A stretch of DNA of 21,329 bases, from contig CALDID010000234.1 in NCBI GenBank assembly GCA_937901865.1, positions 1-21,329 on the forward strand, written 5' to 3'. Under the pieces are notes generated by a model, which did no database searches, was not told where the DNA came from, and was given only the letters and a program-made list of their open reading frames with translations. The stretch's first letter is position 1, and each line of letters begins with the position of its first letter. The position numbers and the translations under genes are program-made. This document shows, in pieces, positions 1 through 6,524 of the stretch. The stretch is from an uncultured Treponema sp. Lineage in GTDB: Bacteria; Spirochaetota; Spirochaetia; Treponematales; Treponemataceae.

Positions 1-224
1 TCCCAAACAACCGTTTTTAGCTCTTTGCAGTTCTCAAAGGAAAACTCCTCAATCTTGATGCACTTCTCAAAAGAAACTTCTTCAATAGAATCAACATTCT
101 GAAATGCTTTTCTAGCAACAACTGTGTTAGAAACTTCAACTTTCTTTTTCTCATCCTCAGAAAAGTTGTAAATGAAATACTCAAAATGCCCATTGTTTTT
201 CTCTAAAAAAACAGTGTTTCCCAT
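1..224 (-). CDS. BspA-like leucine-rich repeat protein, N-terminal fragment (runs off the window)
   Basis: The reading frame is open from an ATG at 224 to the window edge, giving 74 codons with no stop. A good ribosome binding site (GGAGG) lies 7-9 bases upstream. The peptide starts MGNTVFLEKNNGHFEYF and then shows the spacing of LRR_5 (BspA/TpLRR-type) repeats: AFQNVDSIEEVSFEKC followed by SFENCKELKTVVW, about 23 residues apart. In treponemes such proteins are often secreted or surface adhesins. This one starts without a signal peptide, so it may be cytoplasmic or exported in another way. The 3' part is outside the window, so length and other domains are unknown. It is transcribed divergently from the XRE regulator at 418. 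Family assignment is fairly sure; function is not. Confidence 0.72.
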   Translation of the reverse strand, partial: MGNTVFLEKNNGHFEYFIYNFSEDEKKKVEVSNTVVARKAFQNVDSIEEVSFEKCIKIEEFSFENCKELKTVVW

Positions 225-256
225 TACGATACCTCCAATAGCTCAACCTAACTTCT

Positions 257-285
257 ATTATAATACTGTAAAAAAAAAAACAATA
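257..285 (-). promoter_or_regulatory. Candidate promoter for the LRR gene
   Basis: On the minus strand a perfect -10 box TATAAT lies at 262-257. A poor -35 (TATTGT) sits 17 bases upstream at 285-280, inside an A/T-rich tract. A better -35 sequence, TTGACT at 290-285, is 22 bases away, which is too far for standard spacing. The transcript would begin near 250, about 25 bases before the start codon. Confidence 0.45.
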
Positions 286-335
286 GTCAATAGGTTTTTT
301 TATAAAGTCTTTGATAGTTCACATGGTTATTATCA

Positions 336-375
336 GTTAAAATGGTAGTTGATTATATAATACTACCATTTTAAC
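336..375. promoter_or_regulatory. 14-bp perfect inverted repeat bracketing a -10 box: likely operator of the XRE regulator
   Basis: GTTAAAATGGTAGT (336-349) is the exact reverse complement of ACTACCATTTTAAC (362-375), with a 12-base loop between them. The loop contains TATAAT at 356-361, a perfect -10 box pointing at the regulator gene that starts at 418. No strong -35 is visible at the right distance (TCAGTT at 333-338 is the best). There is no T-run after either arm, so it does not look like a terminator. Inference: the dyad is the binding site through which the XRE protein represses its own promoter. Confidence 0.65.
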
Positions 376-417
376 TATATGTCAATTTATATCTTTCTCA
401 TTTATAGTGAGGAAGGT

Positions 418-735
418 ATGATTGATTATCAGAAATGTTTTATCGAGAATCTAAAACTCTATCGCAAAAAACTAGGCTTTTCTCAGTCCTATCTTGCTGA
501 ATTGTGCGATGTTTCAACTGGTACAATCGGAAATATTGAATGTGGGCTCACAAAGCCGTCTTTTGATTTAATCATAACTTTAGCAGATAATTTAAAAATA
601 ACTCCAGAAACTCTTTTTCATTCTTCCAGTGAGAAACCAGATACAGACGATTTCTCTTTTTCAAAACTTCAGCTACAAAAAATTCAAAAAACGGTAATCG
701 ATGCAGTAAATTCTGCAATAAGCTCTTTAGCCTAA
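418..735 (+). CDS. Small XRE/Cro-family helix-turn-helix regulator
   Basis: This encodes a 105-aa cytoplasmic DNA-binding protein. Residues 8-68 form an HTH_3/XRE domain: the first helix has ENLKLYRKKLGFSQSYLAEL, and the recognition helix region is VSTGTIGNIECG followed by KPSFDLIITLADNL. The remaining 37 residues are polar and end in a short amphipathic helix, perhaps for dimerisation. I chose the ATG at 418 because GAGGAAGG lies directly before it at 409-416. An upstream in-frame ATG at 379 has no ribosome binding site and sits just after the palindrome. The gene stands alone, divergent from the LRR gene, and is probably autoregulated through the dyad at 336-375. There is no sign of a toxin partner or prophage genes beside it. 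Confidence 0.85.
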   Translation: MIDYQKCFIENLKLYRKKLGFSQSYLAELCDVSTGTIGNIECGLTKPSFDLIITLADNLKITPETLFHSSSEKPDTDDFSFSKLQLQKIQKTVIDAVNSAISSLA

Positions 736-740
736 GTGAT

Positions 741-775
741 AAAAATAAAAAAGGGACTAATCTCAGTCCCCTTTA
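741..775 (-). terminator. Rho-independent terminator after the alarmone synthetase gene
   Basis: GGGACT (753-758) pairs with AGTCCC (765-770) around a 6-base loop. On the minus strand the hairpin is followed by TTTTTTATTTTT, so it best serves the gene ending at 796. It may also stop transcription of the XRE gene from the other side, where the T-run is shorter. Confidence 0.75.
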
Positions 776-795
776 GTTCAGTGTATTTGAAAAAT

Positions 796-2070
796 CTACA
801 TATTCATATCGAATTTTTTTACCAGTTTTTCGTGCAATACCTTGCAATCTTCATCATACAGTCCTAACTTTTTCGCTGCTGTCAAATCTGCCATTGCACT
901 TGAATATTCTTGAATATTATAATATGCCAACGCCCTGCGATAATGCACATGCGATTGATACTCGTCAAGCGACAAAGATTCCGAAAAACATTCTATCGCT
1001 TTTCGGTCTTCCCCCTGCACACTGTAAACAATGCCTTCATAATAAAGTGCCTTTGCGCTTTTCGGGTCGTATGCAATGCTTTCCTTAAAATCTGCTAAGG
1101 CTTCCTCATACTTGCTTTGCGCAAAATATGCCATTCCTCTATGCTTTAAGATAACCGCAAGCACCATATTTGCAGGCTTGGGCTCTGCATTTACAATTCG
1201 CGTGTATATCAAAATTGCATAGTCTAAATTGCCTTGATTGTGTGCATGCAGTGCCTCAAGAATCATATCGTCAAGCGTCCCTCGCACATAAGGGGAAGGG
1301 CGATTTATCTGATTTTCGTGAGGAATACTGTTTGTCTGCTCAGGGAATTTTTCATGTGTCAGCTCATCAGCTTTTTCATAGAAGCTACTGCGTCTCAATG
1401 CAAGCTCTGATTGCATTTTCTTTTGATAGTCGCGAATTTCTTGAAAAATAATGTCAGAAAGCGTAAGACTTGCATTTATAGAAGCAAGTTTTCTTCTCAG
1501 CGGCAAATCCACAGGAGAAAACTCTGCTTTATAAATAAGTTCGTGCTCAACTTCTGCCCATGCGTCTTGCAAAATGGTACGGATTTGTATTTCGCAAACA
1601 GTATCGATTGCTAAAGGAAAATTCTCTTTCCCTTCTGGGTAGCAATCTTCAGGAATGCTTATTAAAACGTGTACCGATTCGTAGCCGAACTCTCTAAAAC
1701 TTTGTTCAGCTCCTTTTCTTTCCACTTCCTTCACGTCGAAATTTTCTATTAACTGCCTTTCTACTTCCGATAAATCTTCCATAAAAGCACATATCACGCG
1801 AATACCCATCATGTCTGTAAGCTGCACTAAACTTTGTTTTGTAGCAGCATCTGGGTGTTTTCTCAAAATCTTTTTGTAATAAGAATCAAACGATTTAACT
1901 CTTGACTTAAAAGTTGGATTAGAAGAGAGCTTTAATGTACTCTTCAACCTTGTTTCTATCAAAGCGAGAATCCCTTGCAGATAAGGTTTATATCTTTCAT
2001 ACCGTTGATAGATAATCTCACGCTCTGGGACTTGTGTGTTTAATGCCAAATTACCTGCCGTTTCATTCAT
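796..2070 (-). CDS. RelA/SpoT-domain alarmone (ppGpp) synthetase with C-terminal TPR repeats
   Basis: The 424-aa protein is predicted to transfer pyrophosphate from ATP to GDP/GTP, making (p)ppGpp in the cytoplasm. The RelA_SpoT synthetase domain covers about residues 50-185: RVKSFDSYYKKI (57-68), LTDMMGIRV (84-92), GYESVH (129-134), EIQIRT with the catalytic-type Glu160, and WAEVEHEL (171-178). There is no HD hydrolase, TGS or ACT domain, so it resembles small synthetases, not full-length Rel. About residues 265-405 contain TPR units, for example AYFAQSKYEEALADFKESIA, likely for protein binding. The longer start at 2139 is rejected because the flaA terminator lies within that extension. The ATG at 2070 has AAGGGG 11 bases upstream, a slightly long gap. 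Catalytic motifs look intact. The binding partner is unknown. Confidence 0.85.
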   Translation of the reverse strand: MNETAGNLALNTQVPEREIIYQRYERYKPYLQGILALIETRLKSTLKLSSNPTFKSRVKSFDSYYKKILRKHPDAATKQSLVQLTDMMGIRVICAFMEDLSEVERQLIENFDVKEVERKGAEQSFREFGYESVHVLISIPEDCYPEGKENFPLAIDTVCEIQIRTILQDAWAEVEHELIYKAEFSPVDLPLRRKLASINASLTLSDIIFQEIRDYQKKMQSELALRRSSFYEKADELTHEKFPEQTNSIPHENQINRPSPYVRGTLDDMILEALHAHNQGNLDYAILIYTRIVNAEPKPANMVLAVILKHRGMAYFAQSKYEEALADFKESIAYDPKSAKALYYEGIVYSVQGEDRKAIECFSESLSLDEYQSHVHYRRALAYYNIQEYSSAMADLTAAKKLGLYDEDCKVLHEKLVKKFDMNM

Positions 2071-2092
2071 TACAAATACATCCCCTTGTCGT

Positions 2093-2133
2093 AAAAAAAG
2101 GCTGTTTATCACAAACGCAATAAACAGCCTTTT
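2093..2133 (-). terminator. Strong rho-independent terminator of flaA
   Basis: AAAAGGCTGTTTAT (2096-2109) and ATAAACAGCCTTTT (2120-2133) form a perfect 14-bp stem with a 10-base loop. On the minus strand it is followed by seven T (2099-2093). It begins 34 bases after the flaA stop codon. It also shows that the alarmone synthetase start is at 2070 and not at 2139. Confidence 0.92.
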
Positions 2134-2166
2134 CAACAAAATGTGTGCTTACAGTTTCAAGCTGAA

Positions 2167-3234
2167 TTACTCAGCCTGTGTTGTTTCACCACCCTCTGCA
2201 GCACCTTCTGATGAGCCTTCACCTTCTTCCTCGAAAGAAGTCTCTGTAGCCATCTTCTGCTTCTCGAGGTAGCGGTTAACCTGCTTGTTTCCGAAGCGAG
2301 ACATCTCAGCATTCTGGCGAGCCTTTTCCTTGTCGCCAATGATGTTCCACAAATCCTCGTCTACAATGTCGCGCTCTGTTGTAAGAAGAGCCTTGTCGTA
2401 CATAATCTGAACATTGCGGAAATATCCGATGAATGTACCACCAACATCGCTTGCATCGCGGCTAACCTGGAAACCATCAAATCTTACATATGGAAGACCA
2501 CGTGGGTAAAGAGGGATAACACGGATTTCGCGTGTGCGAACTTCAGAAATGTAATCTGGGTTGTTCCATGTGAGAGTTCTCCAACCATCGAACTTGAGTG
2601 TACCCATGTCATAGCGGCGCTGAACACCGTCTGTATCTGAAAGAAGAACATAAAGTCTGTGTGGGAAGTTCTCTCCGAGAGTCTCTACTGCGATTGACTT
2701 TAAAGTACCAACATTCTTTACGATACCATATCCATTCTCAAACTGGCTCTTGAAGTCGCCTGCATTTTCGCTGCTTTCTTCACCTTCTCCGCCTTCTTCT
2801 GAGCGAACTGGCTCGTAAGCAGGAATGTTGAAAGCTGGTACAACTTTTGCATTTGAGTTCACAGCTGTTGATGGGAATTCAATGCGAACACCCATAATCT
2901 TCTCACCTTCGTGCTTGCCTGCTGCAACAGGTGCTTCACGAACAGTTGAGATTCCTACACTCTGAACATTGCGTGCAGAAGCGTTAAGAACGATTTCCCA
3001 CTCACCAATAGCAAGTGAAGTCTTCATAAGCTCTTTCTGCTCGTCTGTGTACACTGTACCTGCAGATTCTGCATAGTCCATTGTTGTGTGAGCGTTAAGA
3101 GTTGGGTTACCATTGCCATCATCACCGCTATCTGCATTGAGCAATGTGAAGTCGATGAGTGTTGACACCTCTGCGAATGCGAATGCGCCTGCAAGCATCA
3201 TTGCCGCTGTTGTTAAAACGAAAGTTCTCTTCAT
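2167..3234 (-). CDS. flaA: Periplasmic flagellar filament sheath (outer layer) protein FlaA
   Basis: FlaA coats the FlaB core of spirochaete periplasmic flagella. The 355-aa precursor has a clear signal peptide (residues 1-21, MKRTFVLTTAAMMLAGAFAFA, cut before EVS), so it is exported to the periplasm. The mature start STLIDFTLLNAD and the stretch GTLKFDGWRTLTWNNPDY (211-228), then PLYPRGLPYVRFDGF, fit treponemal FlaA1. Length is close to the usual 330-350 aa. Two acidic Gly/Ser/Glu-rich stretches stand out: residues 145-157 and the C-terminal tail 334-355. A strong ribosome binding site (AGGAG) sits 6 bases before the ATG. It has its own promoter and terminator, so it is a separate transcription unit. 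Codons are skewed towards C-ending forms such as TTC and AAC, consistent with high expression. Confidence 0.93.
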   Translation of the reverse strand: MKRTFVLTTAAMMLAGAFAFAEVSTLIDFTLLNADSGDDGNGNPTLNAHTTMDYAESAGTVYTDEQKELMKTSLAIGEWEIVLNASARNVQSVGISTVREAPVAAGKHEGEKIMGVRIEFPSTAVNSNAKVVPAFNIPAYEPVRSEEGGEGEESSENAGDFKSQFENGYGIVKNVGTLKSIAVETLGENFPHRLYVLLSDTDGVQRRYDMGTLKFDGWRTLTWNNPDYISEVRTREIRVIPLYPRGLPYVRFDGFQVSRDASDVGGTFIGYFRNVQIMYDKALLTTERDIVDEDLWNIIGDKEKARQNAEMSRFGNKQVNRYLEKQKMATETSFEEEGEGSSEGAAEGGETTQAE

Positions 3235-3279
3235 TCGAAGCTCCTTTAATACACTTTGATGTAGCCTTGTATGTTATAC

Positions 3280-3308
3280 AGTATCTATTAACAATCGTTT
3301 TTTGTCAA
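3280..3308 (-). promoter_or_regulatory. Sigma70-type promoter of flaA
   Basis: On the minus strand TTGACA (3308-3303) is separated by 17 bases from GATACT (3285-3280). This places the start of transcription roughly 35-40 bases before the flaA ATG. The -35 box overlaps one arm of an 8-bp inverted repeat (3304-3311 with 3332-3339). Confidence 0.65.
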
Positions 3309-3352
3309 CGACTTTTTATCCCATTTTGCAATCGTTGACGAAATAAGGCTTA

Positions 3353-3811
3353 TTAATAGATAATCTGTTTACCACCAATAAACATCTCTATAGTATTTAT
3401 ATTTGCGAAATTCTTCAAGATATTCATCTTAAAAAATTCCGTGCCATCCTTAATTGTTTGCGCACTTCCTTTTTCAAGAAGAGCGTCTTCTGATAGATTC
3501 ACATATAAAGTATCGCCAGATAGGTTACAAAATAAAACTTTCGTACCTAACGAAAACACTGGTCGGTATCTATTTGTGGTAGGTCCGAGCAAAAGTTCTT
3601 CAATAAAAAACTGTATGCTACTTGTTCCCGTATCTACAAAATCTCTAGGTTCATAACGAACCTCACTATGAATATCGGAAGAATCTAGGGTTGCAAAATA
3701 GAATATTCTACGTTTTCCCTGTCTACTCATCTTATATTCTAGCACAGAAAAGCAAAAAACAACAAGAAAAAATAAAAAAAATACATTAGAAATTTTATTT
3801 TTAGTTGTCAT
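3353..3811 (-). CDS. Membrane-anchored GerMN-domain protein
   Basis: A 152-aa protein with a single N-terminal hydrophobic segment (residues 9-25, VFFLFFLVVFCFSVL), probably an uncleaved anchor that leaves the rest in the periplasm. Residues 55-150 resemble a GerMN domain: IQFFIEELLLGP (66-77) followed by short beta strands around TKVLFCNLSGDTLYVNLSED and a final MFIGGKQIIY. GerMN domains are found in envelope and spore-wall proteins, often near amidases, and their molecular role is poorly known. The ATG at 3811 is preferred because AAGGAAG lies 5 bases before it. The alternative ATG at 3847 has no ribosome binding site. It follows the amidase gene by 52 bases, which suggests they work together in peptidoglycan remodelling. 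Confidence 0.75.
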   Translation of the reverse strand: MTTKNKISNVFFLFFLVVFCFSVLEYKMSRQGKRRIFYFATLDSSDIHSEVRYEPRDFVDTGTSSIQFFIEELLLGPTTNRYRPVFSLGTKVLFCNLSGDTLYVNLSEDALLEKGSAQTIKDGTEFFKMNILKNFANINTIEMFIGGKQIIY

Positions 3812-3863
3812 TCTGTCTTCCTTACGCTTCAAGATATATTTTAACACATAAATCTAAAAAAAC

Positions 3864-4925
3864 TTATCTTACCCCAGTAAAACCTTTAGATTTTTCAAAA
3901 TGTGTAACAAATGATGTGAGTCCATTATATATCCCATTGGCAACTTTTTTCAAGTATGAAGAATCATTCAACAAGCATGCTTCCTTATAATTTGTCAAAA
4001 AACCTATCTCGACTAATACTGCAGGCATCTTTGAATTCTTTACAACAAACCACTCTTCTGCTTTTGTGCCTCTTGAAGAGGTAAAAGAGCCTATGCTGTT
4101 TTGTAAGCCTTCGTTTATAAAGTTTGCTATCAACACGCTTTCTGTTGTATACTCCTCTTCTGTCATCGCGTTTAATATGGGCAATATAGACTTATCTACT
4201 TTTTCTGAATTGTCTATGACCTGCCTTCGATAGTTTGGCGATAAATACCACGTTTCAAAACCTGAAGCCTTTTTATCCAAAGACGCATTAACGTGAACTG
4301 ACACATACAAAATTGCACCTTTTTCTTTTAGGTGAACCGCATTTGCAATCTCTGTTCTTTGCGATAGCGATATTGTTGTATCCGTGTTTCGTGTCATCAA
4401 GATTTGTTTGTTTGGATACTCTTTTTTTAGCATATCATAAAGATATTTACCAACACTTAGCGTTATATCCTTTTCTCTGACAGTAACATTTTTGCCGTCT
4501 ATCTTGTGTACAGCTTGCGCTCCTGGGTCTTTACCTCCATGACCAGGGTCTATGAGTATAGCCTCTATATTGTACACTTCTGTCGTTGCCGCTTGCTTTG
4601 TGCTAAAAAAATTTTCTGCCTTATTCATAAACTGTTTTGACGCTACTAAAATACCGTTTTCTATTATAGGTGCGTCCCACAAAACGAGTTTTTTGCAGTC
4701 TTCAAGCACAATATTTTGGTCTGTCTGAAATGAAAGCTGTCTGCCATTTTTCTCAAGAATACCGCTTTTGCTCATCGAATCCCAATATACGACGATGCCT
4801 GCTTTTTTAGCGTTTTCTATCAAGTTTACACTTTCGGCACAAAAGGCAGAAAATGGCAAAATAAAAAGAGAAATAGAAATTATTGCGATGCGAATTATTT
4901 TAGCTATTTGCTGAATCAGCAACAT
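3864..4925 (-). CDS. Periplasmic N-acetylmuramoyl-L-alanine amidase (Amidase_3 family)
   Basis: The enzyme cuts the bond between N-acetylmuramic acid and the stem peptide of peptidoglycan. The 353-aa precursor has a signal peptide, residues 1-30, ending FSAFCA; the Cys at 29 also gives a weak lipobox, but a normal signal peptidase cut fits better. Residues 40-105 look like a small beta-rich domain of the copper-amine-oxidase-N type that is often linked to amidases. The Amidase_3 domain covers 121-345. Expected zinc ligands are present: His129 (DPGHGGKDPGA), Glu151 (REKD) and His211 (SVHVNAS), with catalytic Glu306 (VEIGFLTN). The gene overlaps the end of the ATP-grasp gene by 26 bases, which suggests coupled translation. 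Likely roles are cell separation or making room for periplasmic flagella. Confidence 0.9.
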   Translation of the reverse strand: MLLIQQIAKIIRIAIISISLFILPFSAFCAESVNLIENAKKAGIVVYWDSMSKSGILEKNGRQLSFQTDQNIVLEDCKKLVLWDAPIIENGILVASKQFMNKAENFFSTKQAATTEVYNIEAILIDPGHGGKDPGAQAVHKIDGKNVTVREKDITLSVGKYLYDMLKKEYPNKQILMTRNTDTTISLSQRTEIANAVHLKEKGAILYVSVHVNASLDKKASGFETWYLSPNYRRQVIDNSEKVDKSILPILNAMTEEEYTTESVLIANFINEGLQNSIGSFTSSRGTKAEEWFVVKNSKMPAVLVEIGFLTNYKEACLLNDSSYLKKVANGIYNGLTSFVTHFEKSKGFTGVR

Positions 4926-6507
4926 ATAAACAACCCTGTATTCCGCCTCGAATCAATGCTTTAAAAAATCGTTCACACTCTAATTCTTTGTGTATAGAGC
5001 AAATTTCATCAAACCTTTTCAAAGTCTGCATTATTGTACAGTGATTCCAATCTTCTTCTTTACAATTAAGTAAGCTCTCAGGACAATAATCGATGACGCT
5101 TTTATTTGCTGCTATCGTTTTGCTTTTGAGCAAACGAGTCAAATCGATTTGAGAAAAAGCAGGATAAGCATAGGGAGGGAATCCTTTTTCATCTTTTCTC
5201 TCTTCTCCTCTCAAAAATGCCTCTGTTTCTGCATTGCACGGCTCTAGGCGCAATGTGATATGCCTAATAGCTTCGTGAGCTATATTCTGTGCTTCTTGGA
5301 ACGTATGCGCTACAGAAATAACGTTGCCACATTTTTGCACATTATTTCTTGGAAAATCCACTTTGTCCAACGCTTTATTTCTTGGCAAAACGTTTTTTAT
5401 TCCTTCAATCTTTTTTGCTTCTTCAAGACCTGTAATCTCTTTTATCACACCAGGAATAGAAATCCAAGCTCTCTCTGTGCTTGCTTTTGCACAGGGTAAA
5501 TCATAAATTTCAAATGGACAGTCTTCGTTTACTTCGAGCCTCACTCTTTTTTGTAAAAGTTCAGTAGGTTCTTTTCCTGTTGCAATTAGCAAAGCTTGTT
5601 CTGTAAGGTTAATATCTGCCGCGTAAGGATACGTCCAACCGCTCATATATCCGCCTGAAAGTCGAGCTGCGATTTCGCCTATCATAGCCCCGTTTTCTGT
5701 ATATTTTATATCGCCTTTTGCAGCACCCTGTGTTAAACCTAATGCCTTTACGCCCTTTGCAAATGTTTCTATAATGTTTCTTCTTTTTTTCCAATCGATT
5801 TGCGTCGGCATAGAATGACCAGTTTCGATAAAATACGGCGGATAATAAATGTGACGGTCTGCAAATCCTGTGATAGTGAGAGTTCCATTATAGACAATAG
5901 AGTCGATTGAAAATTCATCTCCTTTCATATAATCTTCAAGGATAGCTTCTCCGCTTCTTGAATTTTTAACCGCGTCTTTGACAGATGGGATAAACTCTTC
6001 TTTGCTTCTAATCATTCTGCAACCGCGAGCTCCCATATTGTCTGTCGGCTTTATCACTTTTGGAAACTGCATGTTAGATAATTTTTCTTCAGTGAATTTC
6101 TCTATATCGCTTTCTTTTACGCTTTCAAAACAAGGAGATGAAACGCCGTACTTTTCAAAGCATTTTCTCATTCTCACCTTGTTGCTTGCATTCAAACAGG
6201 CTTCGTAATCATGCCCATTCAAATGCAAACTGTTTGCAATATATGCCACCGAAGCGGAAAAATCTGTACCAGCAGTAAATACGCCTTGAAGATTTGGAAT
6301 TGTTTTTGCAAAAGCTAAAAGACCTTCTTTATCTTTTAAGTCAATCGGCGCAAACACATCTGCTAATATTACTCCTGTTGCATTTGGATTTGCGTCTACA
6401 ACAACAGCTTTAAATCCATTTGCTTTCGCAGCATTTATCGCAGGCTCTTGCATTAAGCCAGCTCCTAAAATCAAAACAGACTGTGTATTTCCAAAATCTT
6501 CAAACAT
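4900..6507 (-). CDS. ATP-grasp enzyme (carbamoyl-phosphate-synthase-like ligase) with an extra C-terminal domain
   Basis: ATP-grasp enzymes join a carboxylate to an amine or thiol through an acyl-phosphate. The 535-aa product has a Rossmann-like N-terminal part (VLILGAGLMQEPAI, 11-24), then the ATP-grasp fold. FPKVIKPTDNMGARG (148-162) carries the ATP-binding Lys and glycine-rich loop, and ILEDYMKGDEFSIDS (189-203) the adenine-side residues. KGDIKYTENG (264-273) and GEIAARLSGG (278-287) hold the metal-binding acidic and Asn/Arg-type positions. Residues from about 430 to 535 form an additional Cys-containing domain I do not recognise. The ATG at 6507 is preferred because GAGG precedes it by 8 bases and it leaves 17 bases after the upstream stop. 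The alternative at 6558 would overlap. The substrate is unknown; its neighbours suggest a sugar or amino-acid decoration of a glycan. Confidence 0.82.
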   Translation of the reverse strand: MFEDFGNTQSVLILGAGLMQEPAINAAKANGFKAVVVDANPNATGVILADVFAPIDLKDKEGLLAFAKTIPNLQGVFTAGTDFSASVAYIANSLHLNGHDYEACLNASNKVRMRKCFEKYGVSSPCFESVKESDIEKFTEEKLSNMQFPKVIKPTDNMGARGCRMIRSKEEFIPSVKDAVKNSRSGEAILEDYMKGDEFSIDSIVYNGTLTITGFADRHIYYPPYFIETGHSMPTQIDWKKRRNIIETFAKGVKALGLTQGAAKGDIKYTENGAMIGEIAARLSGGYMSGWTYPYAADINLTEQALLIATGKEPTELLQKRVRLEVNEDCPFEIYDLPCAKASTERAWISIPGVIKEITGLEEAKKIEGIKNVLPRNKALDKVDFPRNNVQKCGNVISVAHTFQEAQNIAHEAIRHITLRLEPCNAETEAFLRGEERKDEKGFPPYAYPAFSQIDLTRLLKSKTIAANKSVIDYCPESLLNCKEEDWNHCTIMQTLKRFDEICSIHKELECERFFKALIRGGIQGCLYVADSANS

Positions 6508-6524
6508 AATAAAAGCCTCAACTT

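Noticed and set aside
2071..2139. N-terminal extension of the alarmone synthetase to an ATG at 2139
   Set aside because: This stretch contains the flaA terminator hairpin with its T-run. The codons are a by-product of the palindrome, and the ATG at 2070 has a ribosome binding site.
3304..3339. Terminator after the GerMN gene
   Set aside because: The 8-bp dyad has a 20-base loop and is followed by A, not T, on the minus strand. It also overlaps the flaA -35 box.
4900..4925. Lipobox-based lipoprotein assignment for the amidase
   Set aside because: The Cys at residue 29 has Ser-Ala-Phe before it, a poor spirochaete lipobox, while Ala-Phe-Cys-Ala before Glu31 is a good signal peptidase I site.
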